Shown: positions 1 to 11,899, counted from the first letter of the stretch. The stretch is 64,000 bases of DNA from Hyperoodon ampullatus (GCA_949752795.1 OX457056.1:175484428-175548427); one strand, 5' to 3'. Program-made: numbers and translations. Notes: generated by a model from the letters alone, not told the origin.

Positions 1-19
1 AGGACTTTGCTGGAGTTAA

Positions 20-165
20 TTAATTTTGACGATGCCTCTGTGAGCTAGGTAAGTGTTATTATCCCCATTTTACAGATGAGGAGACTGAGTAATGGAGAAA
101 TTAAGCAGCCTGCTCAAGGTCACTCAACAGAAAGATGAAAATTCAAAAAAATGCCCCTGAGCCTG
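20..165 (+). repeat. MIR SINE remnant
   Basis: The stretch 'ccccattttacagatgagg' followed by 'gctcaaggtcact' is the hallmark core and 3' half of an ancient mammalian MIR element. It is diverged and has no flanking duplication that I can see. Boundaries are approximate. Confidence 0.8.
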
Positions 166-169
166 CTGA

Positions 170-895
170 GCCCCCATTGCCTTGTCAATTAAATACGTCA
201 GCTCATCATTACATGCTGCTTCTTAAACGATCATGTTTTATTAATGTACACTGTTAGGCAGCTGTCATATTGCACCCAAGAGATGGCCACCTTTCAATCA
301 AGGAGAGAGTAATTTGGGTTTACCACAACTGTGGTAGTAAATGCTAAGGGAAAATTAAGCTGCCTGCCTTCTATTATATCACTCACTCTTTGCCCTTAAT
401 GACTTCTTGCTTGGGAGGAAAATCTGGTCAGAAACTTTTGACTGGTTGCTTTGTATCTAAAGGTAATTGGGGGTAATTTTTGACATAGGAGGGAACTATT
501 AGACAACCATACTTCTCAATAACTGCCTTGTTATTAAAAAAATAACCAAACTCATTATTTTACTTCAGCACCAATAGAAAAGTGACTGAAATAAACATGT
601 GAAATATTCCACATAATGAACCTGAAAGGAGATGAGAAACTTTGAAAGCTGAAAAAGTGTATCCAGGTAGAAATGTTTAAACCCTCCCTTTCATCAGGGA
701 GTGATCCAATTTTTGTTCTTTGCAGGATTACAGAGTTAATGGAAAGATGAAGGGCAGAGAAGCCAAACCTGAGACAGATGTGAAGAAAGGGAAATTTGTT
801 TTCAAGGCCCAGCCATGACCTTTTCTTTGCTTGCTTTCTTGCACGGTACCATGTGGCTGTGAGAATGTGGTGCTTAGGAATAGGAAAATATTTTG
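170..895. other. Unassigned, no gene or repeat recognised
   Basis: AT-rich sequence. The short open frames are antisense noise with no codon pattern, splice context or familiar protein motif. Confidence 0.5.
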
Positions 896-1070
896 CCACT
901 TTTATTTGAGTGACCTTGAGAAAGATTTTTTAATTTTCTAAATCCTTGTTTCCTCATTGGAAAATTGGAATATAATCCACCTCGCAGGATTATAGAGAAG
1001 ATGAAATGGAATACCGTGTGGAAGATTCTAGTCTTGTGCTTGGCAGGTAATAGACACTTAAGAAAAGGTA
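896..1070 (+). repeat. MIR SINE remnant
   Basis: The pattern 'gtgaccttgagaaag', then 'tttcctcattggaaaattgg', then 'gtgcttggcaggtaatagac' follows the MIR consensus order (gtgaccttgggcaag, tttcctcatctgtaaaatggg, tgcctggcacatag). It is an old, diverged copy. Confidence 0.8.
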
Positions 1071-2585
1071 GATAATGCAATTACTGTTAGCAGCCTCTTT
1101 CTCTAATGTAAACATCCTCAAGACCCTTCAAACCCTCAGTCACCTTAGCTATTCAATATGCCCGCTACCAGTTCAGTAAGAACTGACTCTCCCATATGCT
1201 CTCACTTCTCCTTCCCCCTCCCGGCTGCTTACTTACTCTTTAATCCATTCCTTGAATTCATTCATCAATCAGAGCCTCAGTTTCTTCTTCTGTTTGATGA
1301 GAAGGACCTTCCCTTCTGCCTACCTTATCTCACATGATTAATCTAAGAAACAGATGGATAAATAACTCAGTTGGCATTGTATACTCTGGCATGCCATCCA
1401 TCAATTTTCAGTTTTCAAACATCACCACTATTATTTCTTAAGGCTTCACTAAGGGAAGAAATCTCAATTTAATTATTCACAGTAAGACATAAGTGATAAA
1501 GAGGAAATGGTTTACCCCTGCTAGGTAACACTGATTTATTTAATAGAGGCCTTTAGTGCCTTAATCCAAAATTGGAAATATTAGTGAGAATCCAAAGCAG
1601 AGGAAAGAACATGGAGGGGATTTACTGGCATGAGGTAACGTCTAAAATTACCTTGCGTATGTTTTGCCTTTAAAAAAGGATCGTCCGTCCTGGCACATTT
1701 TATGCCTGCAAACTCTTTGCACAGTATTCAAATGTGATCTTGAGAGAGAAATTGTAACAAAAAGGGGGTTGATTTTCTGGTCATCAAACAGCCAGTATTT
1801 CATTTTCCTCTCTTCTCTCTCTGTTTCTAATACTGAGAAGGTTTCCTTGTTTGACAACCTCAATTTAAACATTTTTTCCCTCGTGGCTAAGAAGAATTTT
1901 CTGCTGCAAGTGTTAATTGTCCTGATAAGGATGCCTGTCCTCTTAATTTGAAGAGTGGCTGTGCTAAATGATGCAAAATATCCAAAGATCTATAGTTATA
2001 CCCCCCCAATAGGAAATATTATTATGAAAAGTCTTCCGCTTTTCATATAAAATTCCCTGCTAACTGTTTTAGTGGTGAAAAAGTAAGCCCAATACAAATA
2101 CAAAATCCAAGTGCCAAATAGCAAATAAAATGATTAGAAGATCCTGGCACTGATTTGCAATGATGTGCTGAAATATGCCAACTCATGTTCAGGAAGAACA
2201 TTAGGTTGTTGCTGTAAATGAGACCTATGGATCAGCTAAAGCAATAGAGTCTAATTACTATTATTAATAATAACAAGAGTATATTAATCACCCCTATCAG
2301 CAAGCAGGTATAATATTGACTTTTCCTTTCAAAGATAGCTCTAATGTTATTATTTACTATACCAGCCATTTTATTCTGCAGTACTAGTCACAAAATGATT
2401 AACACAATGATGTCCCATGCTGCACTTTCAAAATTCTTTTGAATTCCATTGGTCACAACGATGGTCATGCCCTTCAGCTGAAAAGTATCAGTGTCAATGC
2501 ATTAAAAACGTAAGGAAGAAAATAAACACCAGCCTAGCTAAGATGATCAGCTGAAATAATGATGATCAATGAGGTAAAAGATATC
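1071..2585. other. Unassigned sequence
   Basis: I recognise no exon or repeat family. A pyrimidine-rich patch at about 1190-1330 could be an L2-like remnant, but the match is too weak to call. Confidence 0.45.
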
Positions 2586-2595
2586 TCACATTTGT

Positions 2596-2622
2596 CCATC
2601 CATCTGTCCATCCATCCATCCC
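2596..2622. repeat. (TCCA)n simple repeat
   Basis: Short imperfect tandem 'tccatccatctgtccatcca' array, a simple tetranucleotide repeat. Confidence 0.8.
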
Positions 2623-3074
2623 AATCATCCTGCCCCACTACCATTACCAGCAGCACGCATTGAAGAATACCCATTGATAGTAGAAGCAGGATTCCCAAGG
2701 GAGGTCAGGTGTGACAAAGATAGTTTGCACCCAATAAATCTCAGGTATTCTAATAAATTTCTCATATCAGGGCATTAAGGCTTGCGTATACCAATGAATT
2801 GTGAGAGAAAGTGACATCTGTCACTTCAAGGACAAGGCAAAAAGTAAGTATCCGTATGTCTCCTTTACCTCTCTCTTCTCCTGTTAGAACAATTTTGGAG
2901 GACATGTGTTGCAAATAGCATATCCACACAGTGGCTGAAGACCACCTAACCCACATCAATTTCAAATAAGGAAGAAGGATACCCTCTTGTTGTATTAAGC
3001 TGCTGGATTGTGAGGCTTTGTCTATTGGAGCAACTAGTGTTAATCTTCCTGAAACATAAGATCCAAGCATTATC

Positions 3075-3180
3075 ATAACATGTTCAGTGACTCTGGGCAA
3101 GTCACTCAGAGTCTTGAGGTCTATTTTTTTCACAGGTAAAACAAGGAATACCCTTATTTCTAGCATTCTATAGTTTGCAA
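3075..3180 (+). repeat. MIR fragment
   Basis: 'cagtgactctgggcaagtca' followed by 'ttttcacaggtaaaacaagg' fits the central MIR region. The fragment is short and diverged. The sequence between it and the simple repeat at 2.6 kb is unassigned. Confidence 0.6.
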
Positions 3181-3239
3181 TATGTTTCTTGAGTATATTG
3201 GGGGAAAGGCATTCAATTATTGGATTTCATCTATAACTT

Positions 3240-3465
3240 TCTCTTACTCTACAGCCAGAATATATTGCCCCACCATTAACATTCTTACAGTTTCTATGCA
3301 TAACTCTCCTATAATATTTACCCCATTGTATTGTATTTGTTCATACATCTCTCTGTGTTTTGTTTTTGTTTTTGTCTTACATAGAACAGTGGGCTCTTCT
3401 GGGACAGGGATTGTTTTTTGGATCACTTTATCACCAGTGAGAGAATGCTTAGCAATCAATATTTT
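3240..3465 (+). repeat. L2 LINE 3'-end remnant
   Basis: 'ttgttcatacatctctctgt' then 'gggctcttctgggacaggga' resembles the L2 tail pattern (gtgagctcc...gggcagggactgt). It is ancient and diverged, with approximate limits. Confidence 0.55.
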
Positions 3466-5999
3466 TTGTTGTTGTTGGAATGTAATTATGAATCTTGGAA
3501 AGAAAGCTTGCAATAGCTTGTTGTCTCTTTCCTGCCACCACTAGGGGAAAATTACCATATAGGATATACAAGGAGTTATAGAAAATGGAAGTGCATGCAA
3601 AGGAGGGACAGAGGATGAGAGATAGAAAGAATGAAAAAGGAATTGAGAATACTAGGGAAGAGAACAGGAATAACTTATTGATGTCAAAGGGGACACAGAG
3701 AAAGTATGAGCGAGTTAAGCCAGAAAACATAGTGAAAAGTCCAGGTCAGAGCACAAAGACCATCTCTAGCAGAGCACCTAATCATTTTTGAAGGAGAAAA
3801 TGAAATGTGACTGAGAATTGGGAGTTCAGAGATGGGATGATCATACATCCAATATCTTTTCCTTTCAAGCAGGGACATGCCATTGCTGGGACTTAGAGGG
3901 AATGAAAATTTGAGATCTGATGGCAGAGCCTCAACTCTCCAGATGTCTGGGGCCAAGAAATACAAGGCAGGGTGAATTGGTCAGGATGCTGGTGACACTT
4001 TCAAACTTGTTTGACAAGTAGAACAAGACAGGATGATATGACTAGATGTCAAGTGGAGTATCAAGCCTCTGGTATTGTCTCAACTAATATAATCAGGGAA
4101 GGAAAACATTCCACTCTCTCTGTTGCTAGAAATGTCCAACCCAAAGTGGGAGTCTCAACAAAGCAACCACTACTCGTCAGCATGTCACCAGGGTTCTCAG
4201 AAGGCTGTTTATTGTAACACTGGTTAGTAATTGGTCTTTGCCTGATTGTTTTCTACTAGTAAAGCAGGGAGCCCCAGTTTTTCACCATGAATGAATCTTC
4301 CCTATCTCTGAACCTTGTTCTTGATACACCAAAGTATCTTGGGGTTCAGATATCCCCAATCTGGGGAAAATGACAAAGCTAGGACAACAACACATGATGA
4401 CAGCAATCTGCCTGACCCTTTGTCAAATCCCACCCAGATTGGGGTGTGGGCAAGCCTGACCAAGGTGCCAGTTACACAGAACTACATTCAGGCTGGGGAT
4501 TAAATTGCAAGCTGCCAGAAAACAAATAAATAAGCAAAGAGCTAAAGAATATTAGAGGCAAAGTTTTTAGGGAGTGTTGAGAGTCAAGCGTAAGCCCTGA
4601 ATCTAAAAGGCAGCATCATAGGAAAAATAAAGAATGAAGTCAAAGATCAAGGCACAGGTGGCCCTAAATAAATGAGAGGAGATGGAGAGTAAGGAAGAGT
4701 GAGGGGATGATGTTTCTATGCCAGTGTTTTCCAATGTTGAGAAGTAAACTTCAAACGGTTCTATACCCTAGTTCAAATACATGCTGTCCTTTCTTAGGAC
4801 TAGAGCTCCAAAAATCATGTCCCTGAAAAGTTCTGTATCTAAATTCCTTCCTTAGGTTCTTGCTATATTTATTTATTTATAGGTCTAAGGAGGCCTCTTA
4901 AAGAATGGAATCCCCTGTTTTAGATTTCACAAAACCAAAAGTTTTTCATCCTCCTTGTGAGTCATCAAACAGGGATTGTCTACCTGATGGTCTCTCTACT
5001 AGATGCTCTTATTTCCCTACCTGTCACTTTCATGTTGTCTTCACATTAATTTCCTGGACCTCTTAACCCTCTCTACTTTCTCCAGGACCACTGTGTTTCT
5101 AGGTCCAGAAATTCTCTCTTGAATGCAACTAGGTCAGTGTGTATCTTGTCCCCAGGCACTGACTCTAATTTCTTGGTTTCTAGCTGAGTTCCAAGTTCCA
5201 AATCTGATTGTTGGAGTCAATTAAGATCGCTAATTGTATAACATCAATGTATGTGGTATCCAACCAGTCTAACTAAGTTGTTAGTTGATTTTGCCTGCTT
5301 TCTCCATAATTTAAAAAAAAATTTTGCATTTCTTTAACCAGTATTACTAGCATAATTACTTTTTGTTTTTAATTAGGGGAGAAAAATCTCCAGTTCACCA
5401 GTTCCCTGATTCCTCCTATTGTCTCTTAACTGGGGAACATGTCTGGCCAAGGGAAATGATACAGTGATGACTGCATCAATCATAATGCATTCTGGGGTAA
5501 GAGTCTAAATGCCGTGTAATCAAAGGATCTCCACGTACTATCTGAACAAATTGGAGTTTGTTAGCAGGGAAGAAAGGGGGAATGACTGATGTATATGCAA
5601 TGGACTTTGTCTGCATATTTTTATTTATAACAACATCATCAAATTAACTGAAAAAAGAAAACTCTGAAAATTAGAATTGTCCAACAATCCAATGGAGTCC
5701 TGAGTTCTTGCTCTGGAAATATCCAAGCAGAGGTCAGTTGACCACCTGGAAGTATAATGTAAATGGGAAGCTGAGACAGACCTTAATATTCCTGCCCCAC
5801 ATAGCAGATAAAGTCCCTAAGCATCTGGGGAAAATCATGAAAACATTGGAAGTGAAGGTAACTGAAAAAAAAGAAAACTTTCAAAAGCACACTTGGCTCC
5901 CTCCACTTTTCTGGGACCTGTGAACAGATGGCCCCTATTGATTATGTCATAGACTGTTGCTTCCTCCAATTTCCATTCTCACATTCCTATTTTAGTAAG
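3466..5999. other. Unassigned sequence
   Basis: A 2.5-kb stretch without a recognisable gene. Short open frames at 3585-3791, 4011-4217, 4315-4503 and 5708-5923 have no protein similarity I recognise and no splice or promoter context. Pyrimidine-rich text at about 4960-5200 is possibly L2-derived but was not assigned. Confidence 0.45.
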
Positions 6000-6004
6000 G
6001 AAAC

Positions 6005-6405
6005 TGCTAAGTTTTAATTGTACATATGTCTGCCCAGCTGATGACTACAGTTCCCAGCTTCCCTTGCAGCTGATATGACCATGCTGGGCTTTCTATAAAG
6101 GAATGTTTTAAACTTCCTGTGAGTGGCCTTAAAGGCAGCAGATTTGCTGTCCTTATGCCCTTCATCCTCCCTCTTCTTGCCTGAAATGTAGACATGGATG
6201 GAAAATGATCTTGGATGATTTCAGAAAAGGCAAAAAAAAGCAGAGAGCAAGCAAACAGAAAGTTTTGTTTCCCAAGACTATGGGGTCACTAAATAAGTCT
6301 GTGTTGCTTACACAGAGATTGTTGCATGAAAGTGATATACTCTTTGTTTAAGCCACCATTATTTTTGTCTGTTACACTGGGCAGATGTTTATCCTAATAA
6401 AACTA
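6005..6405 (+). repeat. Old ERVL/MaLR-type LTR remnant (tentative)
   Basis: 'gactacagttcccagcttcc' with 'cttgcagctgatatgaccat' opens the segment, and 'tgtttaagccaccattattt' followed by 'gtctgttac' closes it. This order is characteristic of an old mammalian LTR on the plus strand; the end resembles MLT1-type LTRs. Subfamily is uncertain. Confidence 0.5.
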
Positions 6406-6751
6406 TGGCTCTTCTCCATTTCAAGCAGTAGCTTTTGCACACTTTTGCCAGGCCTCTAATAACACAAGCCCAATCTTTAACCTCTTTCACTCTCTGTAAA
6501 TGGCCTCATATCTTACTTTTTGCTGACAATTCTGGTAATTAAGAGAAATTTTCTGAAATTTTTTAACCCTCCAATCCACAAATCTATCTGCATCAATAAC
6601 TATTTTGATTTAGACCCTCCTGCCATCACAGACCTAGGGACACAGAACAAGATTTCTCAAGGACATTATCTTTTTTTTTTTCATATAATGTTAACATTAT
6701 TCTCATTGTTGTTATATTGCATTGACATTAATATATATTCAAGTCCTCCAA

Positions 6752-6772
6752 CTGTGTGTGTGTGTGTGTGCA
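6752..6772. repeat. (TG)n microsatellite
   Basis: An uninterrupted run of about nine TG units after 'ccaactg'. Confidence 0.85.
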
Positions 6773-7530
6773 GTTGGAAAGCAGAGGTGGAAGTGAGGAG
6801 AGAGCGATTGAAGTGCATTCCGTATCTTAGACTTCGTGATTTTCATCATAAATATCTAGGAAAACACAGAAAGACATGAGAGTGCATAATAAACCAAGAA
6901 ACTAAGATTGACAACTAATCTACTGCCAAAATCTTAGAGGAATTTCCTCTAATTATAATATTCATGGAGTGGAAAAGAGAAATACAATTGTCAGGTGACA
7001 TTAACATATACCTTGTCACTTGCAGGAGATCAAAACTGCCAACGTGAAGGACAATGCAGAGGCTCATCAACTCAGCCTATGCCTTGGCTCAGAAAAGCAG
7101 AATCTGTATAGTTACAGCCCTATCAAATAGAACATGGAACATGGATTCTAAAGTAGCTGTGTATGTGTGTTTGTGAGTAATGTGTGTATCATATGAGAAG
7201 GATTACACAGACACACACACATGCACACATACATATATTCCACTCCATATTTCAGATTCCCCAGTTTTGACATCTTCTAAATAATTTCAGGGATTACAAT
7301 TTTCAGGAATCCTACACACCCATTGGCAGAGAAGTTAAGCTATAGCATATTTTCATCTTAGAATAGAATGTGAAAAGAAAAAAAAAGCATGTTAGTGGAA
7401 CTCCAAGTTTTGCCTTTATTGTTTCAGGAAATGGAAGGACGTCTCACTACTTTCAATCATCTATAAATACTTGTTCCTCCTGGTAATAATAATGGCAAAC
7501 ATTTATCAGATGCTAAATACAGAGCACTCA
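6773..7530. other. Unassigned, with a CA-rich patch
   Basis: Nothing gene-like is visible. A short CA/TG-rich patch lies at about 7150-7240 ('cacagacacacacacatgca'). Confidence 0.5.
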
Positions 7531-7700
7531 CTGCAAGCCAGGTGGCCTGGATTCTAATGCCATTTTTACATCTTACAAGCTATGTAACCTTGGGTAAATT
7601 ACTTAATTTGTTGATACCTCAATTTCTTCACCTATAAAATGAGCATAAAATAGTTGAGACAATTCTGTGAGTTAATGTTTGAAGTACTTCAGAACAATAT
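7531..7700 (+). repeat. MIR SINE remnant
   Basis: 'ctatgtaaccttgggtaaat', 'cctcaatttcttcacctata' and 'aaaatgagcataaaatag' follow the MIR order. Old copy. Confidence 0.8.
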
Positions 7701-7724
7701 AGGTTTGATATCAGCATCAATTCT

Positions 7725-7860
7725 CATATGATGCAATAAGGCCTGTGCTATTATAGTGTCCATTTCACAGGTAGAGTAAAGTAGGTCTTGTAGAGGTTAA
7801 ATGACTCTTCTAACAATTGGTAGACCCAGAATTTGAATGCACCATTTTCATGTATACAGT
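7725..7860 (+). repeat. MIR-related fragment
   Basis: 'gtccatttcacaggtagagt' followed by 'gaggttaaatgactcttct' and 'agacccagaatttgaatgc' matches the 'ccattttacagatgaggaaac ... ggttaagtgactt' part of a MIR element. Confidence 0.65.
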
Positions 7861-8164
7861 ACATCTAATATCCTAATTACTACAGTATGTTGCCTCCTCA
7901 CAGCAAGTCAAGGATACCTCAAGAATAGATGTTAAATACCTCAACATCATCATTGACCACTAGACACCATAAATTTGACATTGAGGCATAAATATCAACC
8001 AACTTTTTGCTCCAGATCTGGGAAGAAGACTTTAGCAGTAATCTAGGGCTGAGTGGAAGGAAATGATAGTCCTCAGTCAACCATTGATAGTTACCCATTT
8101 GTTTAAAGATAACAACACTGAAAACAGAAAAATAAATGGTTCCAATGAAAATATTGTGCACATT

Positions 8165-8625
8165 AAAAGGAAGAAAGAGTGATCACGGTGCAGCAAAAGA
8201 ACAGTTTAAAAACTCACTAAAGGAAACAGAAATTGCTGAAATTGTCTGCTTTGTAATCTTAATAGAAATGAAAACTACAGCCTCTGAATAAAGAGATGAA
8301 AGATGAGATTATATGAAAATAAGTTGAGATAAGAAGGGAGTTGGCTGAGAGGCAGGTAGAAATAAAAACAGGAGTTTGACATGCTAAAGAAAGACTTAAA
8401 GGAGATTAAAAATGCAATAATAGAATAGAAATCTGCATTAAAAGCAATAAAGAGCAGAATTAACACTATAGAATTAGTGATAAGTTTAAAACTAGAATCT
8501 GCAGAAAAAATGCAGAATGAAGAAAAACTCAAAGATGCAGACATTGCTGGTAAGAACAAAGAACAAAGAGAGAAGGGTCCAATGTGGGGATTTTTTAGAA
8601 GCACACATGACAACAGAAGCAATTA
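8165..8625 (+). repeat. Ancient L1/HAL1 ORF1-like remnant (tentative)
   Basis: A purine-rich, lysine/glutamate-rich reading pattern such as 'aaagaagaaagagtg' and 'aaaaatgcagaatgaagaaa' resembles the coiled-coil half of ancient L1 or HAL1 ORF1. It is interrupted by several stops. This could equally be an unrelated purine-rich stretch. Confidence 0.3.
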
Positions 8626-8689
8626 GTTGAGTTATATATGGCTGTCATTTTTGGTTTGAATGTATTTATAAGTCAGTGTTACTGCTTAT

Positions 8690-9430
8690 TACATGAGTAT
8701 AATATGTACATTGAGGAAAAAACTTAAAAATGCAGATAAATAAAATATTTTTAAAGTTGCCTACAACCCTTTTACATAAATATTACTAGCTCTATTTTGT
8801 GTATTGTTTCAGACTATACCTGAAAATTAATTATATCATACAAACATATAAACATACATAATATTTTATAACATATTTGTATCCATATCTGTGCTATATA
8901 TTTCATAATCATTTAATCATAGTTAATACTACTCTCAGATTACATTAGGATAAGGTGAGTTAAAGTACAGAGAACTTAGAAAAATGCTTAGTACACACTA
9001 AGAATTATATAAGTATGTGATATTTTTTGTCAATGAGAAAACAGTTAAAAATTCATGCAATCCATAAAATTATCAATAAAAATTTAATCACCCCAAATTT
9101 CTTTGAGAAATAAAGTGTCATCACTTTGAAAATGTTTTCCAGGTATCTCTTTATACAAATGGAAATCGGTTAATATAGATGAACTATGAATCTGGCCAAA
9201 AATAAACATAGAAATATAGATAAATATAGATAAATTGTTACATAAATTGATCACATAGCCAGTTCTATATAGATATCTACTTTTTCACTTAGCAATGTAT
9301 TGGACACATTTTTATGTCAATTAATAGAGATTTATTTTATCATGTTAATTCCATCAGATTACCTTGTATGACTATGCAATAATTTATTTAATGCATTGAC
9401 TACTGATGAGCACTTGGATTACTTTTAAAC
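8690..9430 (-). repeat. Ancient L1M-type 3'-region remnant
   Basis: 'cacttagcaatgtattggac', then 'tgactatgcaataatttatt', then 'ctactgatgagcacttgg' is the reverse complement of a familiar old mammalian L1 3'-region text (gcatagtattccattgtatgg ... cccctattgatggac). The same family recurs at 30.5, 36.4 and 45.4 kb. It is broken by the inserted duplicate at 8919-9026. Confidence 0.55.
8919..9026 (+). repeat. Direct duplicate, copy 1 (partial MIR)
   Basis: About 107 bp starting 'agttaatactactctcagat' and ending 'aagtatgtgatatt' is repeated almost exactly at 9468-9576. The first 43 bases are identical; differences are confined to a few bases around 8964-8975 and one later mismatch. This copy lacks the 5' MIR portion present beside copy 2. 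Confidence 0.9.
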
Positions 9431-9580
9431 CTCTCTGTGGCTTAGTTTTCTCATCTGTATAATGGGGATAGTTAATACTACTCTCAGATTACATTAGGAT
9501 AAGGTGAGTTAATAAGTGTACAGAACTTAGAAAAATGCTTAGTACACAGTAAGAATTATATAAGTATGTGATATTATTTT
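9420..9580 (+). repeat. MIR SINE remnant holding direct duplicate copy 2
   Basis: 'cctctctgtggcttagtttt' then 'ctcatctgtataatggggat' and 'cttagtacacagtaagaatt' is a MIR element. Its 3' part, 9468-9576, is the second copy of the duplicate at 8919-9026. Confidence 0.85.
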
Positions 9581-9709
9581 AATTAATATTGTATTTAGAT
9601 TGTACATTCTGTTTTCAATCATAAATATAACTATGAGGAAGAAAAATCTTTATGTATACATTTTAATAAATTAGTTCATCTTTATTCTAGGTAGTGCCAG
9701 AATCAGATT

Positions 9710-9905
9710 TAAGTGTTAAGCTTATCCCAGGGTCTTTATTATTTTTGTTATTCTTGGAAATGAAATTTTTCTTCCTTTTGTTTTCTAGTTGGCTACTATT
9801 TGATATGTAAAAATCTGTTGCATTTATATTTAACTTTGTAATCAGTCTCCTTTTCTCCTTACTTAATTTTCTTAATAGAATTTTATTTATGGGTCTTCAT
9901 TTAAT
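9710..9905 (-). repeat. Ancient L1 ORF2 remnant, piece 1
   Basis: 'tatatttaactttgtaatca' then 'cttaattttcttaatag', read on the minus strand, corresponds to the L1 ORF2 text just downstream of the reverse-transcriptase catalytic motif (compare the young L1 at 40700-40760, 'aattttgtatcctgcaactt'). Multiple stops make it non-coding. Confidence 0.5.
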
Positions 9906-10595
9906 TATATTTACTTATTTTTTAAGTATAATCTTTTTATTGTTTTAGTAATATATCTGCACATTATTATATTATATTATAAAAAGCATAAGGAATAAAA
10001 CACCAAATTACCTCCGAATAATCTTACTTGCCAGAAATAATATTTAGTGAGGCCTCCATGCTTATAAGAACTCATATTTTTTACTCTATTTAAATAGACG
10101 TAGTAGAGGTAGACAGATACATACACAACAAGACATGCTAATATTCTGGTATTAAATTTATAAGGACTTTAATTTTACCTGAACTTAAAGAGTATTAAAG
10201 AAAATGTAGTCAATCTAAAGGAATTAATATATTTTACTTAAAAAGTTTTTTACTTGATTTTTAAATTATGAGATATTGAATCCTTTACATTTGTCTGGGT
10301 TTAAGGCAAGAAATATTGAAAATATTAAGAAGCTAAGGCATGAAGAATTTAAGCTCACCTTCAACATAGACAACCTTGAATTATTCCTTGTTGTCAAATA
10401 TGAAATAGACTCATACATTTCCTCATATTTTAACCCTTCCTTAATTATCTTTTTGATGCACATATTTTATTTCAAATTTTCTACAATTTATATTATGCTC
10501 TGTAACCATAGTTATCCCAGTCAGTCTTATTTCTACATTGAAATAGATTTAATGATTTATGGATATTTGTCCCACTTTTGAGCTCTTATTTTAAT
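9906..10595. other. Unassigned AT-rich sequence
   Basis: No repeat recognised. A 101-codon open frame at 10276-10581 is AT-rich and has no motif I recognise. Confidence 0.4.
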
Positions 10596-10599
10596 CCAC

Positions 10600-11010
10600 C
10601 TCTTGGTTAGCATTCAGTAGATTTTTTCAAAGGAGAAATTATGGATTCCATTTTCTCTGAGTTTTTTCAAGTTTATATGCCTTTTGTCCTGTATGTCTAT
10701 TGTCCTGTCTACTTGAGTATATCTTGGCTGGGTATGACAATTTTAGGTAATACTTTCTTTTCCTTAGAATTCTGTATATTTTACTATAGTTTTCTAAGAA
10801 GTCTGAGGCTCATTTAAAGTTTTTATCCTAGAAAGTAAACTTGGTTTTTCTATATGAATGCTTGAGGAAATCTTTCCTTATGATTAAAATTTAGCACTAA
10901 ATCAAGATATAGTTAGATGCATATTCGTCTTTTTCAATTCTCCTAATACATGGTGTGCATTTTTATTTTTCCATATAAATTGGAGAATATACTTACAAAG
11001 TACCTAAAAT
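10600..11010 (-). repeat. HAL1/L1M ORF1-like remnant (tentative)
   Basis: 'atcttggctgggtatgacaa', 'aagaagtctgaggctcattt' and 'ctaatacatggtgtgcattt' recall the minus-strand text of ancient HAL1/L1M ORF1 regions. It sits on the wrong side of the neighbouring ORF2 pieces to be the same element, so it is probably a separate insertion. Confidence 0.4.
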
Positions 11011-11179
11011 GTGAGATTATGGAAAAATTTACAACATTAGGTCATCCCATCCACGGAATACTGTTGATCACCGTAGTAGTTTTGTGAATTTTTTGTTATT
11101 TCCTAGATTCAGAATAGTTTTTATCAACACATGAATTGCATTTATTTTTTTAGTGTACTGTAAGCTGATTTTTAGATTA

Positions 11180-11374
11180 CTTTAAATTGATCCTATATAT
11201 GATAAACTTATTAAACTTTCTCATTTGATAGAGTTATTTGCTACTTCTTTCTTCTATGTAGATGATCAAGTCTTCCACAAATACGGGTATTTTGAGATTT
11301 TCCCTTTCATTCCCTACACTTGTTATTTCTTTTAATTTTCTAAGAAATTCCTCAGGACATCCTGTACTATGTTT
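11180..11374 (-). repeat. Ancient L1 ORF2 remnant, piece 2 (RT motif region)
   Basis: 'gtagatgatcaagtcttcca' corresponds on the minus strand to the region encoding the RT active site (FADD in the young copies). 'cctgtactatgttt' matches the 'aactatgttgaat' segment that follows about 90 bases later in ORF2. The remnant resumes after the SINE insertion at 11803. Confidence 0.6.
11362..11374. repeat. Left target-site duplication of the SINE unit
   Basis: 'ctgtactatgttt' occurs here and again at 11803-11815. It bounds both the SINE and an additional ~60 bases. Confidence 0.75.
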
Positions 11375-11802
11375 GTTTGTTTGTTTGTTTTAATTGATTG
11401 ACTATATTGAAGTACATTTTTATCTCTCAACATAACTTTTTTTCTTTTTCTTTTTCTTTTCTTTTTTTTTTTTTTTTTGGCTGCATTGGGTCTTCATTGC
11501 TGCACCCAGGCTTTCTCTAGTTGCAGGGAGCAGGGGTTACTCTTCACTGCAGTGCACAGGCTTCTCATTGCGGTGGCTTCTCTTGTTGCAGAGCAAGGGC
11601 TCTAGATGTGCGGGCTTTAGTAGTTGTGGCATGTGGGCTCAGTAGTTGTGGCTCACAGGCCCTAGAGCACAGGCTCAGTAGTTGTGCGTATGGGCTAAGT
11701 TGCTCTGCAGCATGTGGGATCTTCCTAGACTGGGGGTCGAGCCCATGTCTCCTGCATTGGCAGGCAGATTCTTAACCACTGTGCCACCAGCGAAGTCCTT
11801 TT
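11375..11802 (-). mobile_element. CHR-family SINE (long form) plus extra 3' segment
   Basis: The SINE body and T-rich tail occupy 11437-11798 on the minus strand. The tRNA-like head is near 11700-11798 ('gaacccatg'-type B box, written here as 'gggtcgagcccatgtctcct') and the repeated 'cagtagttgtgg' modules of the long CHR form follow. Between the tail and the left duplication lie 62 bases (11375-11436), ending in a TTTG run, that belong neither to the SINE nor to the L1 target. The natural reading is a read-through transcript that carried 3' flank along. Four extra T at 11799-11802 are unexplained. Confidence 0.85.
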
Positions 11803-11895
11803 CTGTACTATGTTTTTTTAAAAATGTAATAGTGAGTTTTGTTGCCTTATAGAGACTAATTTCTCTGTCATATTTTTACCATTTGTAGTGAATGT
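11803..11895 (-). repeat. Ancient L1 ORF2 remnant, piece 3
   Basis: It begins with the right copy of the duplication (11803-11815) and continues 'aaaaatgtaatagtgagttt', the counterpart of 'gaataagagtggtgagagtg' in the young L1s (40907-40926). This shows the SINE interrupts an older L1. Confidence 0.55.
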
Positions 11896-11899
11896 TATT

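Noticed and set aside
2762..3166. 134-codon open frame on the minus strand
   Set aside because: Overlaps a MIR fragment on its upstream side and shows no familiar protein sequence.
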